Shown here one piece after another: positions 47,910-57,540 of a stretch of DNA of 64,000 nucleotides. Position numbers and translations under genes: made by a program. The notes beneath the pieces are model-generated. The model was not told the origin of the DNA. It ran no database searches and saw only the letters and a list, made by a program, of their open reading frames with translations. Numbering within the stretch: position 1 is the first letter of the stretch; every line of letters starts with the position of its first letter. Location: NCBI GenBank assembly GCA_020796225.1, contig CM036754.1, forward strand, positions 46,947,533 through 47,011,532, read 5' to 3'. The stretch comes from Arion vulgaris. Taxonomy: Eukaryota > Mollusca > Gastropoda > Stylommatophora > Arionidae.

Positions 47910-48130
47910 TTAGTCGACATCATAAAAATCTGAGATTCTCTTTGCCAGAACAATGGCTTTCATCTGTGGTGATACTAAATGTCTATGCAGCATTCGGACT
48001 GTGGCACCAACACTGTCACCCCAGACTTTCATCACCAGCGCCATCGCATTTGGAGCTCGCATTTTTGTCCACTGTTCAACAAGGCCATCTGGGATACCAA
48101 CACGAGATGCCATTAACCTCCAGTCATTGG
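47910..48130 (-). CDS. gene 2 terminal exon: death-domain-like C-terminus
   Basis: The - strand acceptor TTATTGCAG is at 48131-48139. The exon starts CC|AAT GAC TGG and ends in TAA at 47912-47910. It reads NDWRLMASRVGIPDGLVEQW, TKMRAPNAMALVMKVWGDSV, GATVRMLHRHLVSPQMKAIV, LAKRISDFYDVD. The pattern DWR-LA-R-GI---L--W, W----ATV--L---L, then a helix up to the end matches the six-helix death-domain fold, a protein-interaction module of apoptosis and innate immunity adaptors. This is the C-terminal 72 residues of a predicted protein of about 350. I could not assign the family member. The incoming phase (two bases) matches the single base left by exon 3. Confidence 0.78.
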
Positions 48131-48189
48131 CTGCAATAATTACAAAAGTAGTATTTAGTATTACTACACGTTTGAATTACTAACAAAAG

Positions 48190-48730
48190 ATGGAAATTGG
48201 CTGCAAGAAATGAAAAGAAGAACAAACATGGCCTTCCAACAAAAATTAAACAGTTAAAAACAGCGTGTAATGGAACTGATTAAAAAACAATGATCAGAAT
48301 ACTAAGAGAATGAATATTCTCAGTGGCAACATATGGGTGTGAAGCATGGACATTTAATTTAACACAGCAGTGGAAAAACATATATGTGCTTTTGAATATA
48401 AGTGTTAAGAAGAGTCCTCCGCATATCATGGACAGAGAAAAGAATAAATAGATCTATCCAGAAAGAATTCAAAATCAAAGACAACTGGCTGATGCTACAA
48501 ATAAGAAAAATTGAAGTATTTTGGACATATAAAGAGACACGAAGGGTTGGAGAAGGCCATTATGGAAGGCGGCATCCCGGCAAAGAGGAAGACCACAAAG
48601 AAAATAGATTCAGGGTGTAACTTATGGTTTGAGCATGACGGCTGCAAAGGCAGAACATCTGGCATATGAGAGAGAAATTCTGAAGGACTGTTAGGGTGGC
48701 AAAGTTCTGCTCAGGACAAGCTATTTTATG
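48190..48730 (+). pseudogene. LINE ORF2 C-terminal remnant
   Basis: Across frames it reads ...SVATYGCEAWTFN, RRVLRISWTEKRINRSIQKE, FKIKDNWLMLQIRKIEV, GQ/TYKETRRVG-type and HLAYEREILK, then RVAKFCSGQA. These words in this order are the thumb and C-terminal part of a LINE ORF2. It inserted about 50 bp upstream of the gene 2 exon 4 acceptor, in the opposite strand sense. Confidence 0.75.
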
Positions 48731-48957
48731 ATGACAAGTATAAACTGTATATTAACATTTATTATATATTTTTTTACATTACCTGGTAAATAGTCTTCTT
48801 AAAGATCTGGTCAACTACTCATTTATTTTTAAATGTTTGCAAAATTTTAACAATTCAGCCTTAGTCTGATTTTTGTGCCAACGCTTGCTTTCCTTATCAT
48901 CAGTGTCCTTCACCATTCAGGCAAACCTTTCTCAGACTTCAGAGGTACCTGTAATTT

Positions 48958-49204
48958 CTTCTTCAAACGCTTCATATCGACCACTTGTCAATTACTCTTT
49001 GTGATCCAAGCCTAAGCATGATTGTACGCTGTACCAATTATACACCTACAAGTAGGCCAGCACATTCGATCTCTGTGACGCTTTTTAATTTACTAGGGTA
49101 GCTTCCCTAAACCCGCACCTCAGTCATCTCTTTCAACATGTCTTGTAGGATGCAGTCTTACTATTCTTTGCTCCCTTGAGAACCCCAGACAACATACAGG
49201 GACT
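48958..49204 (-). mobile_element. SINE-like family A copy
   Basis: On the + strand it reads CTTCTTCAAACGCTTCATAT, CTACAAGTAGGCCAGCACAT, TTTACTAGGGTAGCTTCCCT, then CTTGTAGGATGCAGTCTTAC and CTCCCTTGAGAACCCC. TGTAATTT occurs on both sides (48950-48957 and 49205-49212), a probable short target duplication. The sense orientation is minus, so the GAAGAAG end is at the left. Confidence 0.75.
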
Positions 49205-49244
49205 TGTAATTTAGATCCCCAAGTAAATTATCAGGGTTTAACTG

Positions 49245-49678
49245 TAGTCCAACCACATACCCTGTGCACACCGAGAATTGTTGGCCAAGCTGGCTGGAAG
49301 TTCCACATACCCTGTGCACACCGAGAATTGGCGTGCGGGAGTTCCAAGCCTGTGACTGGAAGTTGCCAACCCTGGCACACCGGGTGTTGGCCAAGCTGGC
49401 TGGAAGTTCCACATAACCTGTGCACACCGAGAATTGTTGGCCAAACTGACTGGAAGTTCCACATAACCTGTGCACACCGAGAATTGTTGGCCAAACTGAC
49501 TGGAAGTTCCACATACCCTGTGCACACCGAGAATTGTTGGCCAAGCTGGCTGGAAGTTCCACATACCCTGTGCACACCGAGAATTGTTGGCCAAGCTGGC
49601 TGGAAGTTCCACATACCCTGTGCACACCGAGAATTGTTGGCCAAGCTGGCTGCAAGTTCCACATACCCTGTGATCACT
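49245..49678. repeat. 50-bp minisatellite
   Basis: About eight units of ACATACCCTGTGCACACCGA, then GAATTGTTGGCCAAGCTGGC, then TGGAAGTTCC. The second unit (49325-49395) is strongly diverged. Variants are CAAGCTGGC/CAAACTGAC and CATACC/CATAACC. All three antisense frames are open through the array (about 150 codons each). None looks like a real protein. Confidence 0.93.
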
Positions 49679-49847
49679 AGCACAACACGTTATCAACTCT
49701 GCTATTGGCAACTTCAGGTTTCGAGATTGAAAACTCAATGATGCATTGCTACAAAAGCCAATCTGAAATGTTAAGCAGCTATCTACATTTCATAAGTGGG
49801 ATAGATAGTCAAATGACATGTAGACCAGTTGTGTACACATTAGTACA

Positions 49848-50086
49848 TCTGTGTGTTGCCGGGACTCACAGGGGGAGCAAAGAATAATAACACTGCGACC
49901 TATAAGGCCACTGAGGTAGGGACCTAGGAAGCTACCTAGTAAATAAAGATTAGCAGAAATCGGATGTGCTGGCCTACTTGTTATCGCATAACTGGCACAA
50001 TGTACAATCGCTCTTAGGCTCAGATCACATACAAATCACAAAAGTGGTTAACAAGTGGTCGATATGAAACATTCATGGAAGAAGAA
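49848..50086 (+). mobile_element. SINE-like family A, best-defined copy (15-bp target duplication)
   Basis: 239 bp lie between two GTACACATTAGTACA copies (49833-49847 and 50087-50101). The element begins TCTGTGTGTTGCCGGGACTC and continues GACCTATAAGGCCACTGAGG, AGCTACCTAGTAAATAAAG, TGGCCTACTTGTTATCGCAT and CAGATCACATACAAATCACA. It ends CATTCATGGAAGAAGAA. It has no ORF, no poly-A tail and no clear tRNA promoter boxes. The GAA-rich end resembles that of the LINE at 35815-36834 (CATTGAAGAAGAA). The duplicated target is itself part of the 53-bp unit amplified at 51580-51965. Confidence 0.85.
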
Positions 50087-50101
50087 GTACACATTAGTAC
50101 A

Positions 50102-50690
50102 CATGTACAAGAACTATAATCTGTTCAACTTGTCATGCCCACAAATAAAAATGTGTATCTTTGTAACCATTTGATGAAATAACTTGAAAACTTGCATGTG
50201 AACTACACATGTTCCCCTTCTAAAACTTTTTGCCATTCAAACAATAATACTATCTAGAAGTTGTCTTCTTTGTGCTATATATTTAACGCCTCCATTGGTT
50301 GAGGTAAACTAATGTTTCCAGCCATTTAATACATTGATGACAAAAAAAGCAACATTCAGGTACAAAATCCATGGTTTTTGAACAATTCTTGCATGTCCCA
50401 TGCACCAAATCAACTCAGTGTTGACCATGGTAAACAAATGACGTCATTAGTGGGAGATAGACTTTTAGTTAAAGGCGTATATCGAAATCCGTGTGATGCT
50501 ATTGGGTCATATTGTTGACTTCTCAAAACAGACATTGATATAACATTTCTAATGACTTTGAAGTTACAATGCAAAAAGTGTCATTAATACTATACACGCA
50601 TCTCCAAAAGAGGCACATATGGGTCATCTATACCACAGTATACAAGAACCAGAGAAAAGAACTACTTTATTGTAGTGATACCTCCCTTTT
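50102..50690. other. AT-rich stretch, no gene recognised
   Basis: It begins with ATGTACAAGAACT, the continuation of the 53-bp repeat unit that the SINE split. The rest is AT-rich, with no recognisable exon, repeat or RNA signature. It is an intron of gene 2. Confidence 0.5.
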
Positions 50691-51000
50691 TTCCTTTGCG
50701 TTTTTACCTTGGCAACATATGGTTGGGAGACATGGAACATTGACAAAATATGGTTGTGAGACATGGAACATTGACAACATATGGTTGTGAGACATGGAAC
50801 ATTGACAAAGCAGCAGAGAAGATCATTAATGTCTTTGAATGCAAATGCTACAGAAGAATACTTAGAATATCATGGACAGAGAAAGAACAAACGCTTCTGT
50901 TCTGCAACAGCTTGATATTAAAGAGAGTTGGCTATTACAGAAGCATTTTCAGGACTGCTGTCATGGGAGCCAAGTTCCGGAAGAGACAAGCTACTTGATG
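50690..51000 (+). pseudogene. LINE ORF2 fragment with triplicated motif
   Basis: Reads LATYGWETWNIDK-like, then YGCETWNIDKAAEKIINVFE and CKCYRRILRISWTEKE. This is the YGCETW...RRILRISW part of LINE ORF2. The segment encoding YGCETWNID is tandemly triplicated (see next entry). The 3' part is truncated. Confidence 0.75.
50715..50812. repeat. 31-bp triplication inside a LINE fragment
   Basis: ATATGGTTGTGAGACATGGA, then ACATTGACAAA, appears three times with small changes (GGGAGA/GTGAGA, AAAATATG/CAACATATG). It is a very short array seeded by LINE coding sequence. Confidence 0.85.
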
Positions 51001-51399
51001 ATGATACCTCCCTACCACATATGTTAACACACGCACATTGTACCAAAGACGTAGCGATTTGAAAAGAATCTCTCCAGTAGCTCCACCATTGCCAGTCCCA
51101 AGCCTGGAGGTCAAAAGGGAATGACATTATGACATGGAAGCTAACTTTAACTGTAATGTAAGTTATTTAAAAACAATAGTACAACTAAGTCTACATTTCT
51201 TGTTTATTTCATGACTCTATTGCAAGTACCAACATTCCCCCATGTATAAGCTGGGATGATACGCCTTTGCATGAGACTTGACATCAAATGTCATTTTGTT
51301 GGGTTTACTGTAAAAACTAAAATTTCATTTCAGACTCGCCAAATATGCTGCCAACATCAAAGGAAACCATTATATTACAAAATCCAGATTTCCTATAGC
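51001..51399. other. intronic stretch, no gene recognised
   Basis: No exon, RNA gene or repeat family was recognised. It lies in the intron between exons 3 and 4 of gene 2. Confidence 0.5.
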
Positions 51400-51407
51400 A
51401 ATTTCTT

Positions 51408-51502
51408 CTCTCAGACAATTGTGTCTGTATAATTCTAAGGTTGGGTGCAAAGTTTCTCTCTCAGACAATTGTGTCTGTATAATTCTAAGGTTGTGCAAAG
51501 TT
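51408..51502. repeat. tandem duplication of about 50 bp
   Basis: CTCTCAGACAATTGTGTCTG, then TATAATTCTAAGGTTG, occurs twice in a row. Confidence 0.85.
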
Positions 51503-51579
51503 TGCTACTGTGAAGGTTTTGCTGCAATTCGGATTGGACTGTGGGCATGAGTTGTTGAACGGACTATAGTGACGACACG

Positions 51580-51965
51580 TAGAACAATCTTGTACATATT
51601 AGTACACATGTACAAAAACTAGTGATGACATATAGAACAATCTCATACACATTAGTACACATCTACAAAAACTAGTGATGACATATAGAACAATCTCATA
51701 CACATTAGTACACATGTACAAGAACTAATGATGACATGTAGAACAATCCTGTACACATTAGTACACATGTACAAGAACTAGTGATGACATGTAGAACAAT
51801 CTTGTACACAGTAGTACACATGTACAAGAACTAGTGATGACAGGTAGAACAATCTTGTACACATGTACAAGAACTAGTGACGAGAGGTAGAACAATCTCG
51901 TACACATATACAAGAACTAGTGATGACATGTAGAACAATCTCGTACACATGTACAAGAACAAATA
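51580..51965. repeat. 53-bp minisatellite next to a splice donor
   Basis: About eight units of CTAGTGATGACATGTAGAAC, then AATCTTGTACACATTAGTAC, then ACATGTACAAGAA occur. The last units lose the ATTAGTACAC part (about 40 bp long). On the - strand the array begins only a few bases after the exon 3 donor of gene 2 (51969). A single copy of part of the unit surrounds the SINE at 49848-50086. Confidence 0.9.
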
Positions 51966-51969
51966 TTAC

Positions 51970-52066
51970 CATTGCCTTTGTGTTTGCTCAGCTCTCGAAT
52001 GATTAAACTTCTTAATCCAACATGCATTTGGAAAATATGTGTTTCTCCAGGCATTTTCTTATCTGG
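51970..52066 (-). CDS. gene 2 exon 3
   Basis: The - strand acceptor ATTCACAG is at 52067-52074 and the donor GTAATA at 51969-51964. The exon is 97 nt, phase 0 in and one base out. It reads PDKKMPGETHIFQMHVGLRS, then LIIRELSKHKGN. The single leftover base G plus CC of exon 4 gives Ala, so the protein runs ...HKGN-A-NDWRLMA. This stretch is probably the first helix region before or within the death domain. Support comes from the phase match on both sides and the open frame. The small size keeps confidence moderate. Confidence 0.68.
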
Positions 52067-52214
52067 CTGTGAATTCCAAATTGAAAATATTATATCACAA
52101 GTTTTCAAGTATGAATGAAGGTCAACAACAACTACATGTATTAGATAAATAAAACACAAGTCAGATAAACAAGCATTTGACAGTAGTTACAAACACAATC
52201 AATACTCATGATCA

Positions 52215-52630
52215 GGTGACATCTTGGCATCAACGGTTGCCTGCAATAGACCTCTCTACCATCCCCTGTCTCTTGCCTTGATATTGCAATCTGTCAGACT
52301 GTAATTTGTCCATCTCTTGATGGTTCCCTCCCACTTGTGTCCTGATCTTACCCATGTTTGTTGTACTTCAATTTTTCCTTCTAATAATGTTTTATCAATG
52401 TGTCATGTCTCTTTGTATGTCCGATTTGTTGGAGTTTTATTTCTTATAGTAATTCTTTCTTTATTCCTAGTTGTTCTAGAACTTCTTTATTTGTCTTTTC
52501 TTCCTTCCATGACATACAAACTTTTCTTATGTATAACCACATCTCAAATGCATTCATTCTGTCTTCCATATGCTTGTTGATTGTCCATGTTTCTCAACCA
52601 TGCAGAAATAGCAACTAAATATCAATCAAT
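52215..52630 (-). pseudogene. LINE ORF2 C-terminal remnant (outer)
   Basis: On the - strand the end near 52600 gives a decayed (H)GCETWTINKH-like segment followed by MEDRMNAFEMWLYIRK-like words. Further words occur towards 52215. It is next to a second LINE tail in the same orientation at 52649-53090. Confidence 0.55.
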
Positions 52631-52648
52631 CAAGTACCATGCCTAGTG

Positions 52649-53090
52649 TCAGCATAGACAATCATGTCTCTCCACAACTCTCTCCCTGGTGCCGTTAATC
52701 AGATCAGACCTCGATCTTTTGTCGAACCACAATGTCAGGCCATCCAACATTTTCTCCCTCTGTCTTCCACTGTCTCTTCTTTCCTGTATTGTACCTGTTG
52801 TCACCAAATATTTCAAACCTCCTCTGCGCATTATATGCTCAAAGAAACTTGAATGTCTGATTCTTATTCTTTTGATAAGGTTTCTCTGTGTGCAAACCTG
52901 ATTTAAAACCTCATCATTTGTTATCTTCGCTGTCCATGGAATTTTCAGCATTCTTCTGTAAAACCACATCTCTGTGGCTTCCAATAATCTTATTGATTGT
53001 TTGTTCATTGTCCATGATTCGCTGTCATACATAAGTGTTGGTTCAATATAGCACTGAAAAGAAAACCACTCTGGAGAAATTAATTCTACA
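52649..53090 (-). pseudogene. LINE ORF2 C-terminal remnant (inner)
   Basis: A - strand frame of 148 codons (53095-52649) is still open: CYIEPTLMYDSESWTMNKQS, IRLLEATEMWFYRRMLKIPW, TAKITNDEVLNQVCTQRNLI and SSFFEHIMRRGGLKYLVTTG. This is the C-terminal region of a LINE ORF2 (Y-SE-WT-NK ... RRML-I-WT). It has no RT core, so it is 5'-truncated. Confidence 0.8.
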
Positions 53091-53224
53091 ACCATGTGTC
53101 TATGAAGCTAGTGGACTATCCACTACGCTGTCAAGGACTCTCAACTAAATTCTTGACTTTGTCGCCTGTGTAGATATTTTAATCTTTGTGTACGTAGCTC
53201 ATATAAAACTACTTTTGACAAAAC

Positions 53225-53455
53225 AATTTCTCTTTTTTGTTTGTTTATGCTTGTTTCTATCAATTAAGTTAACCACTCTTTGTGATCTGTGTGCTTTGTG
53301 ATCTGTGTGCTTTGTGATCTGTGTGCTTTGTGATCTGTGTGCTTTGTGATCTGTGTGCTTTGTGATATGTGTGCTTTGTGATATGTGTGCTTTGTGATCT
53401 GTGTGCTTTGTGTGCTTTGTGATCTGTGTGCTTTGTGATCTGTGTGGTTTGTGCT
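53225..53455. repeat. 16-bp minisatellite in a partial SINE-like copy
   Basis: TATCAATTAAGTTAACCACT (53256-53275) is the antisense end of SINE-like family A. Directly after it, about eleven units of CTTTGTGATCTGTGTG follow. The unit resembles the family's own GTGTGATTTGTATGTGATCT segment, so the array probably grew from it. Confidence 0.8.
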
Positions 53456-53569
53456 GAAAATGTGAGTACATTGCGTCCCATTAGGCCCCTCGGCATGCAG
53501 GACAGGCACATTCAAATTTCAGCAAAAGTGTATGCATATTATGTAGAGATATGTAACTTTGTCAAAATA

Positions 53570-53925
53570 AGGCTGAATATGAAACGGATAAATCTGAATA
53601 CAACAAGAATAAGTCTGGATGTGAGATGGATAAGACTGGATGAGAGAGGGATAAGACCTGATAATAGAAGGATATGACTGGATGAGAGAGGGATAAAACT
53701 GGATGTGAGAGGGATAAGACTGGATGTGAGATGGATAAGACTGGATGTGAGATGGATAATACTGGATGAGAGAGGGATAAGACCTGATAATAGAAGGATA
53801 AGACTGGATGAGAGAGGGATAAAACTGGATGTGAGAGGGATAAGACTGGATGTGAGAAGGATAAGACTGGATGACAGAGGGATAAAACTGGATGTAAGAG
53901 GGATAATAGTGGACATGAGAAAGAC
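53570..53925. repeat. 20-bp minisatellite near exon 2 donor
   Basis: About 17 units of GGATAAGACTGGATGTGAGA, with variants AAACTGG, CCTGATAATAGA and TGAGAGAGG. A block of several units containing CCTGATAATAGA recurs about 120 bp apart, showing higher-order structure. On the - strand the array starts about 20 bp after the exon 2 donor of gene 2 (53948). Confidence 0.92.
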
Positions 53926-53948
53926 AAAAAACTGTTAGAGCCACTTAC

Positions 53949-54169
53949 AGGTTCCAACTCTGCCATGTCCAAGTTTGCTGGAGTGAGGATGATGCTCTGT
54001 GCTCTTGAACTCAGGTAATGTGCAGGAATAAGCTCTTGAATATCTGCAACCTTACCCTGCCCAGCTGCTACTGAGGTAGGTCGACAAGACATCTCACTCA
54101 AAGATGATTGGTTAAAACCATCCACATTCTCACTGGTCTCCACTGGTACAGCATAGACGTGAGTAATGC
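53949..54169 (-). CDS. gene 2 exon 2: polar linker
   Basis: The - strand acceptor TTGTTGACAG is just above 54169 and the donor GTAAGT at 53948-53943. The exon is 221 nt. Two bases (GC) complete a Cys codon begun in exon 1, then 73 codons follow in phase 0: ITHVYAVPVETSENVDGFNQ, SSLSEMSCRPTSVAAGQGKV, ADIQELIPAHYLSSRAQSII, LTPANLDMAELEP. It is rich in Ser, Thr and acidic residues, with no recognised domain. It probably links the coiled coils to the death domain. Both boundaries are strong consensus sites, and the phases fit exons 1 and 3. Confidence 0.72.
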
Positions 54170-54289
54170 CTGTCAACAAAAATGGAAGAATATTTGTGCA
54201 ACCAAACCAACATCTCTATTTTTTGTTTCGTTGCTGCAATTTACTTCTGTCCAGAACATTTTCTACCCTTACAGTAATGTCAGTTTGGA

Positions 54290-54955
54290 ATATCTTTATT
54301 GCACTCCAGACATGTCCATATGTGCTCCGATCTTCACAATATCTTTATAACACTCTGGACATGTCCATATGTGCTCCGATCTTCACAATATCTTTATTGC
54401 ACTCCAGACATGTCCATATGTGCTCCGATCTTCACAATATCTTCATTGCACTCCAGACATGGCCATATGTGCTCCGATCTTCACAATATCTTTATAACAC
54501 TCTGGACATGTCCATATGTGCTCCGATCTTCACAATATCTTTATTGCACTCCAGACATGTCCATATGTGCTCCGATCTTCACAATATCTTCATTGCACTC
54601 CAGACATGGCCATATGTGCTCCGATCTTCACAATATCTTTATTGCACTCCAGACATGTCCATATGTGCTCCGATCTTCACAATATCTTTATTGCACTCCA
54701 GACATGTCCATATGTGCTCCGATCTTCACAATATCTTCATTGCACTCCAGACATGTCCATATGTGCTCCGATCTTCACAATATCTTTATTGCACTCCAGA
54801 CATGTCCATATGTGCTCCGATCTTCACAATATCTTCATTGCACTCCAGACATGGCCATAGGTGCTCCAATCTTCACAATATCTTTATTACACTCTGGACA
54901 TGTCCATATGTGCTCCGATTTTCACAATATCTTCAACAATGTCCAGCAACTGACC
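54290..54955. repeat. 49-bp minisatellite derived from a LINE 3' end
   Basis: About 13 units of TCTTCACAATATCTTTATTG, then CACTCCAGACATGTCCATAT, then GTGCTCCGA. The reverse complement matches the coding end of the RNase-H LINE (30311-30370: GATATTGCGAAG..ATCGGAGCACCTATGGACATGT, then GAGTGCAATGAAGATATT), and the LINE tail at 54925-55200 leads straight into it. Variants TAACACTCTGG and GACATGGCC each recur 147 bp apart (three units), so a trimer was amplified. Open frames on the + strand are by-products. Confidence 0.92.
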
Positions 54956-55200
54956 GTACCAGTTTGATGTTGATTGATGAGCCTACTCATATACCTGTTG
55001 TGTTGTTCATTTCTGACCACTCCAATCTTCAATCCCAGCTCTTGCAATCTACCAGTTGATGTGGATTGGGATTGTGGATTGAAATAAAAGTCTTCTTTGC
55101 GGCCACACTCTATGAGGGCGTTCAGAATGTCAGCTCTATCCATTGGCTGGTCCCCTGATTGTCTGCTCTCTCATTGCCAACGACACCCATGTGCTCTGGT
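54925..55200 (-). pseudogene. RNase-H LINE 3' tail
   Basis: The - strand reads MDRADILNALIECGRKEDFY, then RLQELGLKIGVVRNEQHNRY and MSRLINQHQTGTVSCWTLLK. The same words occur in the larger element at 30090-30330 (MDRADIVNDLIERGRREDL ... LINQNRTGTVSRWTLLE). Further upstream (55150-55200) a decayed ...SWALAMREQT-like RNase H end is visible. Its 3' end is expanded as the 49-bp array. Confidence 0.85.
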
Positions 55201-55389
55201 CTGTCTGCTGCATATATTTCATCTGAGGAAACCTTCTACAGTGATGTCTTCTGTAGCAAGTATATGTAGGACAAAGTTGTTACTGAAAATACTTCTACGG
55301 GGTGTTCAAGATAAGAGTAGCCTGATTGGCAAATCAAAAGTTACCAGTTACGCATTGCGTTTTGTCTATTTACTATTAAACCGGTTCTG

Positions 55390-55712
55390 ACTATCTCGTC
55401 CTTATGTCACATTGGTTCATCGCCCCTTTCCGCACTATAATTACACAACATCACAAAAACACTTGCGTACTTGACCCTTGAAATCACAGCATATCCTTTA
55501 CAGGACATAGCCATCAACCACAGTAAACGTGTCGTTGATTTTCTAGGCACCACTTATACGTTCAGTAGTTTGTCATTGCTTTCTGAGCGGTGAAGTCTAT
55601 TTTTACCATTTGTAAAAATCCCACTGCAACGAATTTGCCCACCGTGGGGTCTGAACCAGGTACGCTTGGGTTTGTGATCGAGCTCACTACCGTTTGAGCT
55701 ACAGACGCTCAC
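55390..55712 (-). mobile_element. tRNA-derived SINE
   Basis: The - strand start reads GAGCGTCTGTAGCTCAAACG, then GTAGTGAGCTCGATC, and later TGGTTCAGACCCCACGG. TAGCTCAAACGGTAG (55701-55687) is an A-box, with a pairable D-arm GCTC/GAGC. GGTTCAGACCCC (55657-55646) is a B-box. The start-to-start spacing is about 44 bp, as in tRNAs. The anticodon arm does not pair and a non-tRNA body follows for roughly 250 bp, so it is a SINE or tRNA-like pseudogene rather than a tRNA. The left limit is a guess. Confidence 0.65.
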
Positions 55713-55939
55713 ACTTGACCTATACTACATTATAATTTAACCTTCTCATTTTCATAAATATATGCCAGATTGGCTCCCTTGACGAGCTACTTTTATCTTA
55801 AACACCCTGTAGATAGTGATATTATCAATGTAAATAAATTATTATATGTATACAGTTTGTTTAAAATATTTAAAGAGTTGTAACAAAATAAAATGACCAG
55901 CCTTTTAAAACAATTATTTAACTGAAAAACATCATGAGG

Positions 55940-57150
55940 ATAGCTTCCTGACATATTGTAGCTAAAGCACCACTTCCTGACATATTGTAGCTAAAGCACC
56001 ACTTCCTGACATTGTAGCTAAAGCACCACTTCCTGGCATATTGTAGCTAAAGCACCACTTCCTGACATATTGTAGCTAAAGCACCACTTCCTGACATATT
56101 GTAGCTAAAGCACCACTTCCTGACATATTGTAGCTAAAGCACCACTTCCTGACATATTGTAGCTAAAGCACCACTTCCTGGCATATTGTAGCTAAAGCAC
56201 CACTTCCTGACATATTGTAGCTAAAGCACCACTTCCTGACATATTGTAGCTAAAGCACCACTTCCTGACATATTGTAGCTAAAGCACCACTTCCTGACAT
56301 ATTGTAGCTAAAGCACCACTTCCTGACATATTGTAGCTAAAGCACCACTTCCTGACATATTGTAGCTAAAGCACCACTTCCTGACATATTGTAGCTAAAG
56401 CACCACTTCCTGACATATTGTAGCTAAAGCACCACTTCCTGACATATTGTAGCTAAAGCACCACTTCCTGACATATTGTAGCTAAAGCACCACTTCCTGG
56501 CATGTTGTAGCTAAAGCACCACTTCCTGGCATATTGTAGCTAAAGCACCACTTCCTGACATATTGTAGCTAAAGCACCACTTCCTGACATATTGTAGCTA
56601 AAGCACCACTTCCTGACATATTGTAGCTAAAGCACCACTTCCTGACATATTGTAGCTAAAGCACCACTTCCTGACATATTGTAGGTAAAGCACCACTTCC
56701 TGGCATATTGTAGCTAAAGCACCATTTCCTGACATATTGTAGCTAAAGCACCACTTCCTGGCATGTTGTAGCTAAAGCACCACTTCCTGGCATATTGTAG
56801 TTAAAGCACCACTTCCTGGCATTTTGTAGCTAAAGCACCACTTCCTGACATATTGTAGCTAAAGCACCACTTCCTGGCATATTGTAGTTAAAGCACCACT
56901 TCCTGGCATATTGTAGTTAAAGCACCACTTCCTGACATATTGTAGCTAAAGCACCACTTCCTGGCATATTGTAGCTAAAGCACCATTTCCTGGCATATTG
57001 TAGTTAAAGCACCACTTCCTGACATATTGTAGTTAAAGCACCACTTCCTGACATATTGTAGCTAAAGCACCACTTCCTGGCATATTGTAGTTAAAGCACC
57101 ACTTCCTGGCATTTTGTAGCTAAAGCACCACTTCCTGGCATTTTGTAGCT
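55940..57150. repeat. 29-bp minisatellite, about 42 units
   Basis: Unit AGCTAAAGCACCACTTCCTG, then ACATATTGT. The main variants are GACAT/GGCAT, CATATT/CATGTT/CATTTT and AGCTAAAG/AGTTAAAG. The GGCAT form dominates on the right side. The array lies in the first intron of gene 2. Confidence 0.95.
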
Positions 57151-57540
57151 CGCTGACTGATTTGTACCAGGATATGATAGATGACTTGGAACATAGCAGC
57201 AAAATATCACGAAGGAATTTTGTCAGGACAACAGTTTTCCAGCATACTCTTATCTTCAACTACCAAAGTTTCTTTTACGTGCTTAAACTGAATACGGGAC
57301 CTAGGTTTTATCATCAGTCTACGATACGACTAGGAACTTGATCTCACCTACATTGAGATCTGGGAATTGCTGAAAAAAAAGTGATCAATCATCAGGGAGA
57401 AGTGATATGAGTGCTTTAGTTATGTTAGCGATAAGTCGCAGTACTGCGAGTATTATATTCCGTTAGGAACGAATACTGAATAGAAGAGGGGGGACTTAGC
57501 ACTGGTTAATAATAATAATAATTCCTCTCGTAACGTTATA
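57151..57540. other. intronic stretch, no gene recognised
   Basis: No recognised exon or repeat apart from a short ATA/AAT run (57508-57523) just before the LINE remnant. Confidence 0.5.

Noticed and set aside
54166..55059. 297-codon + frame with HVHMCSDLHNIFIAL repeats
   Set aside because: It is the antisense of an amplified LINE 3' end.
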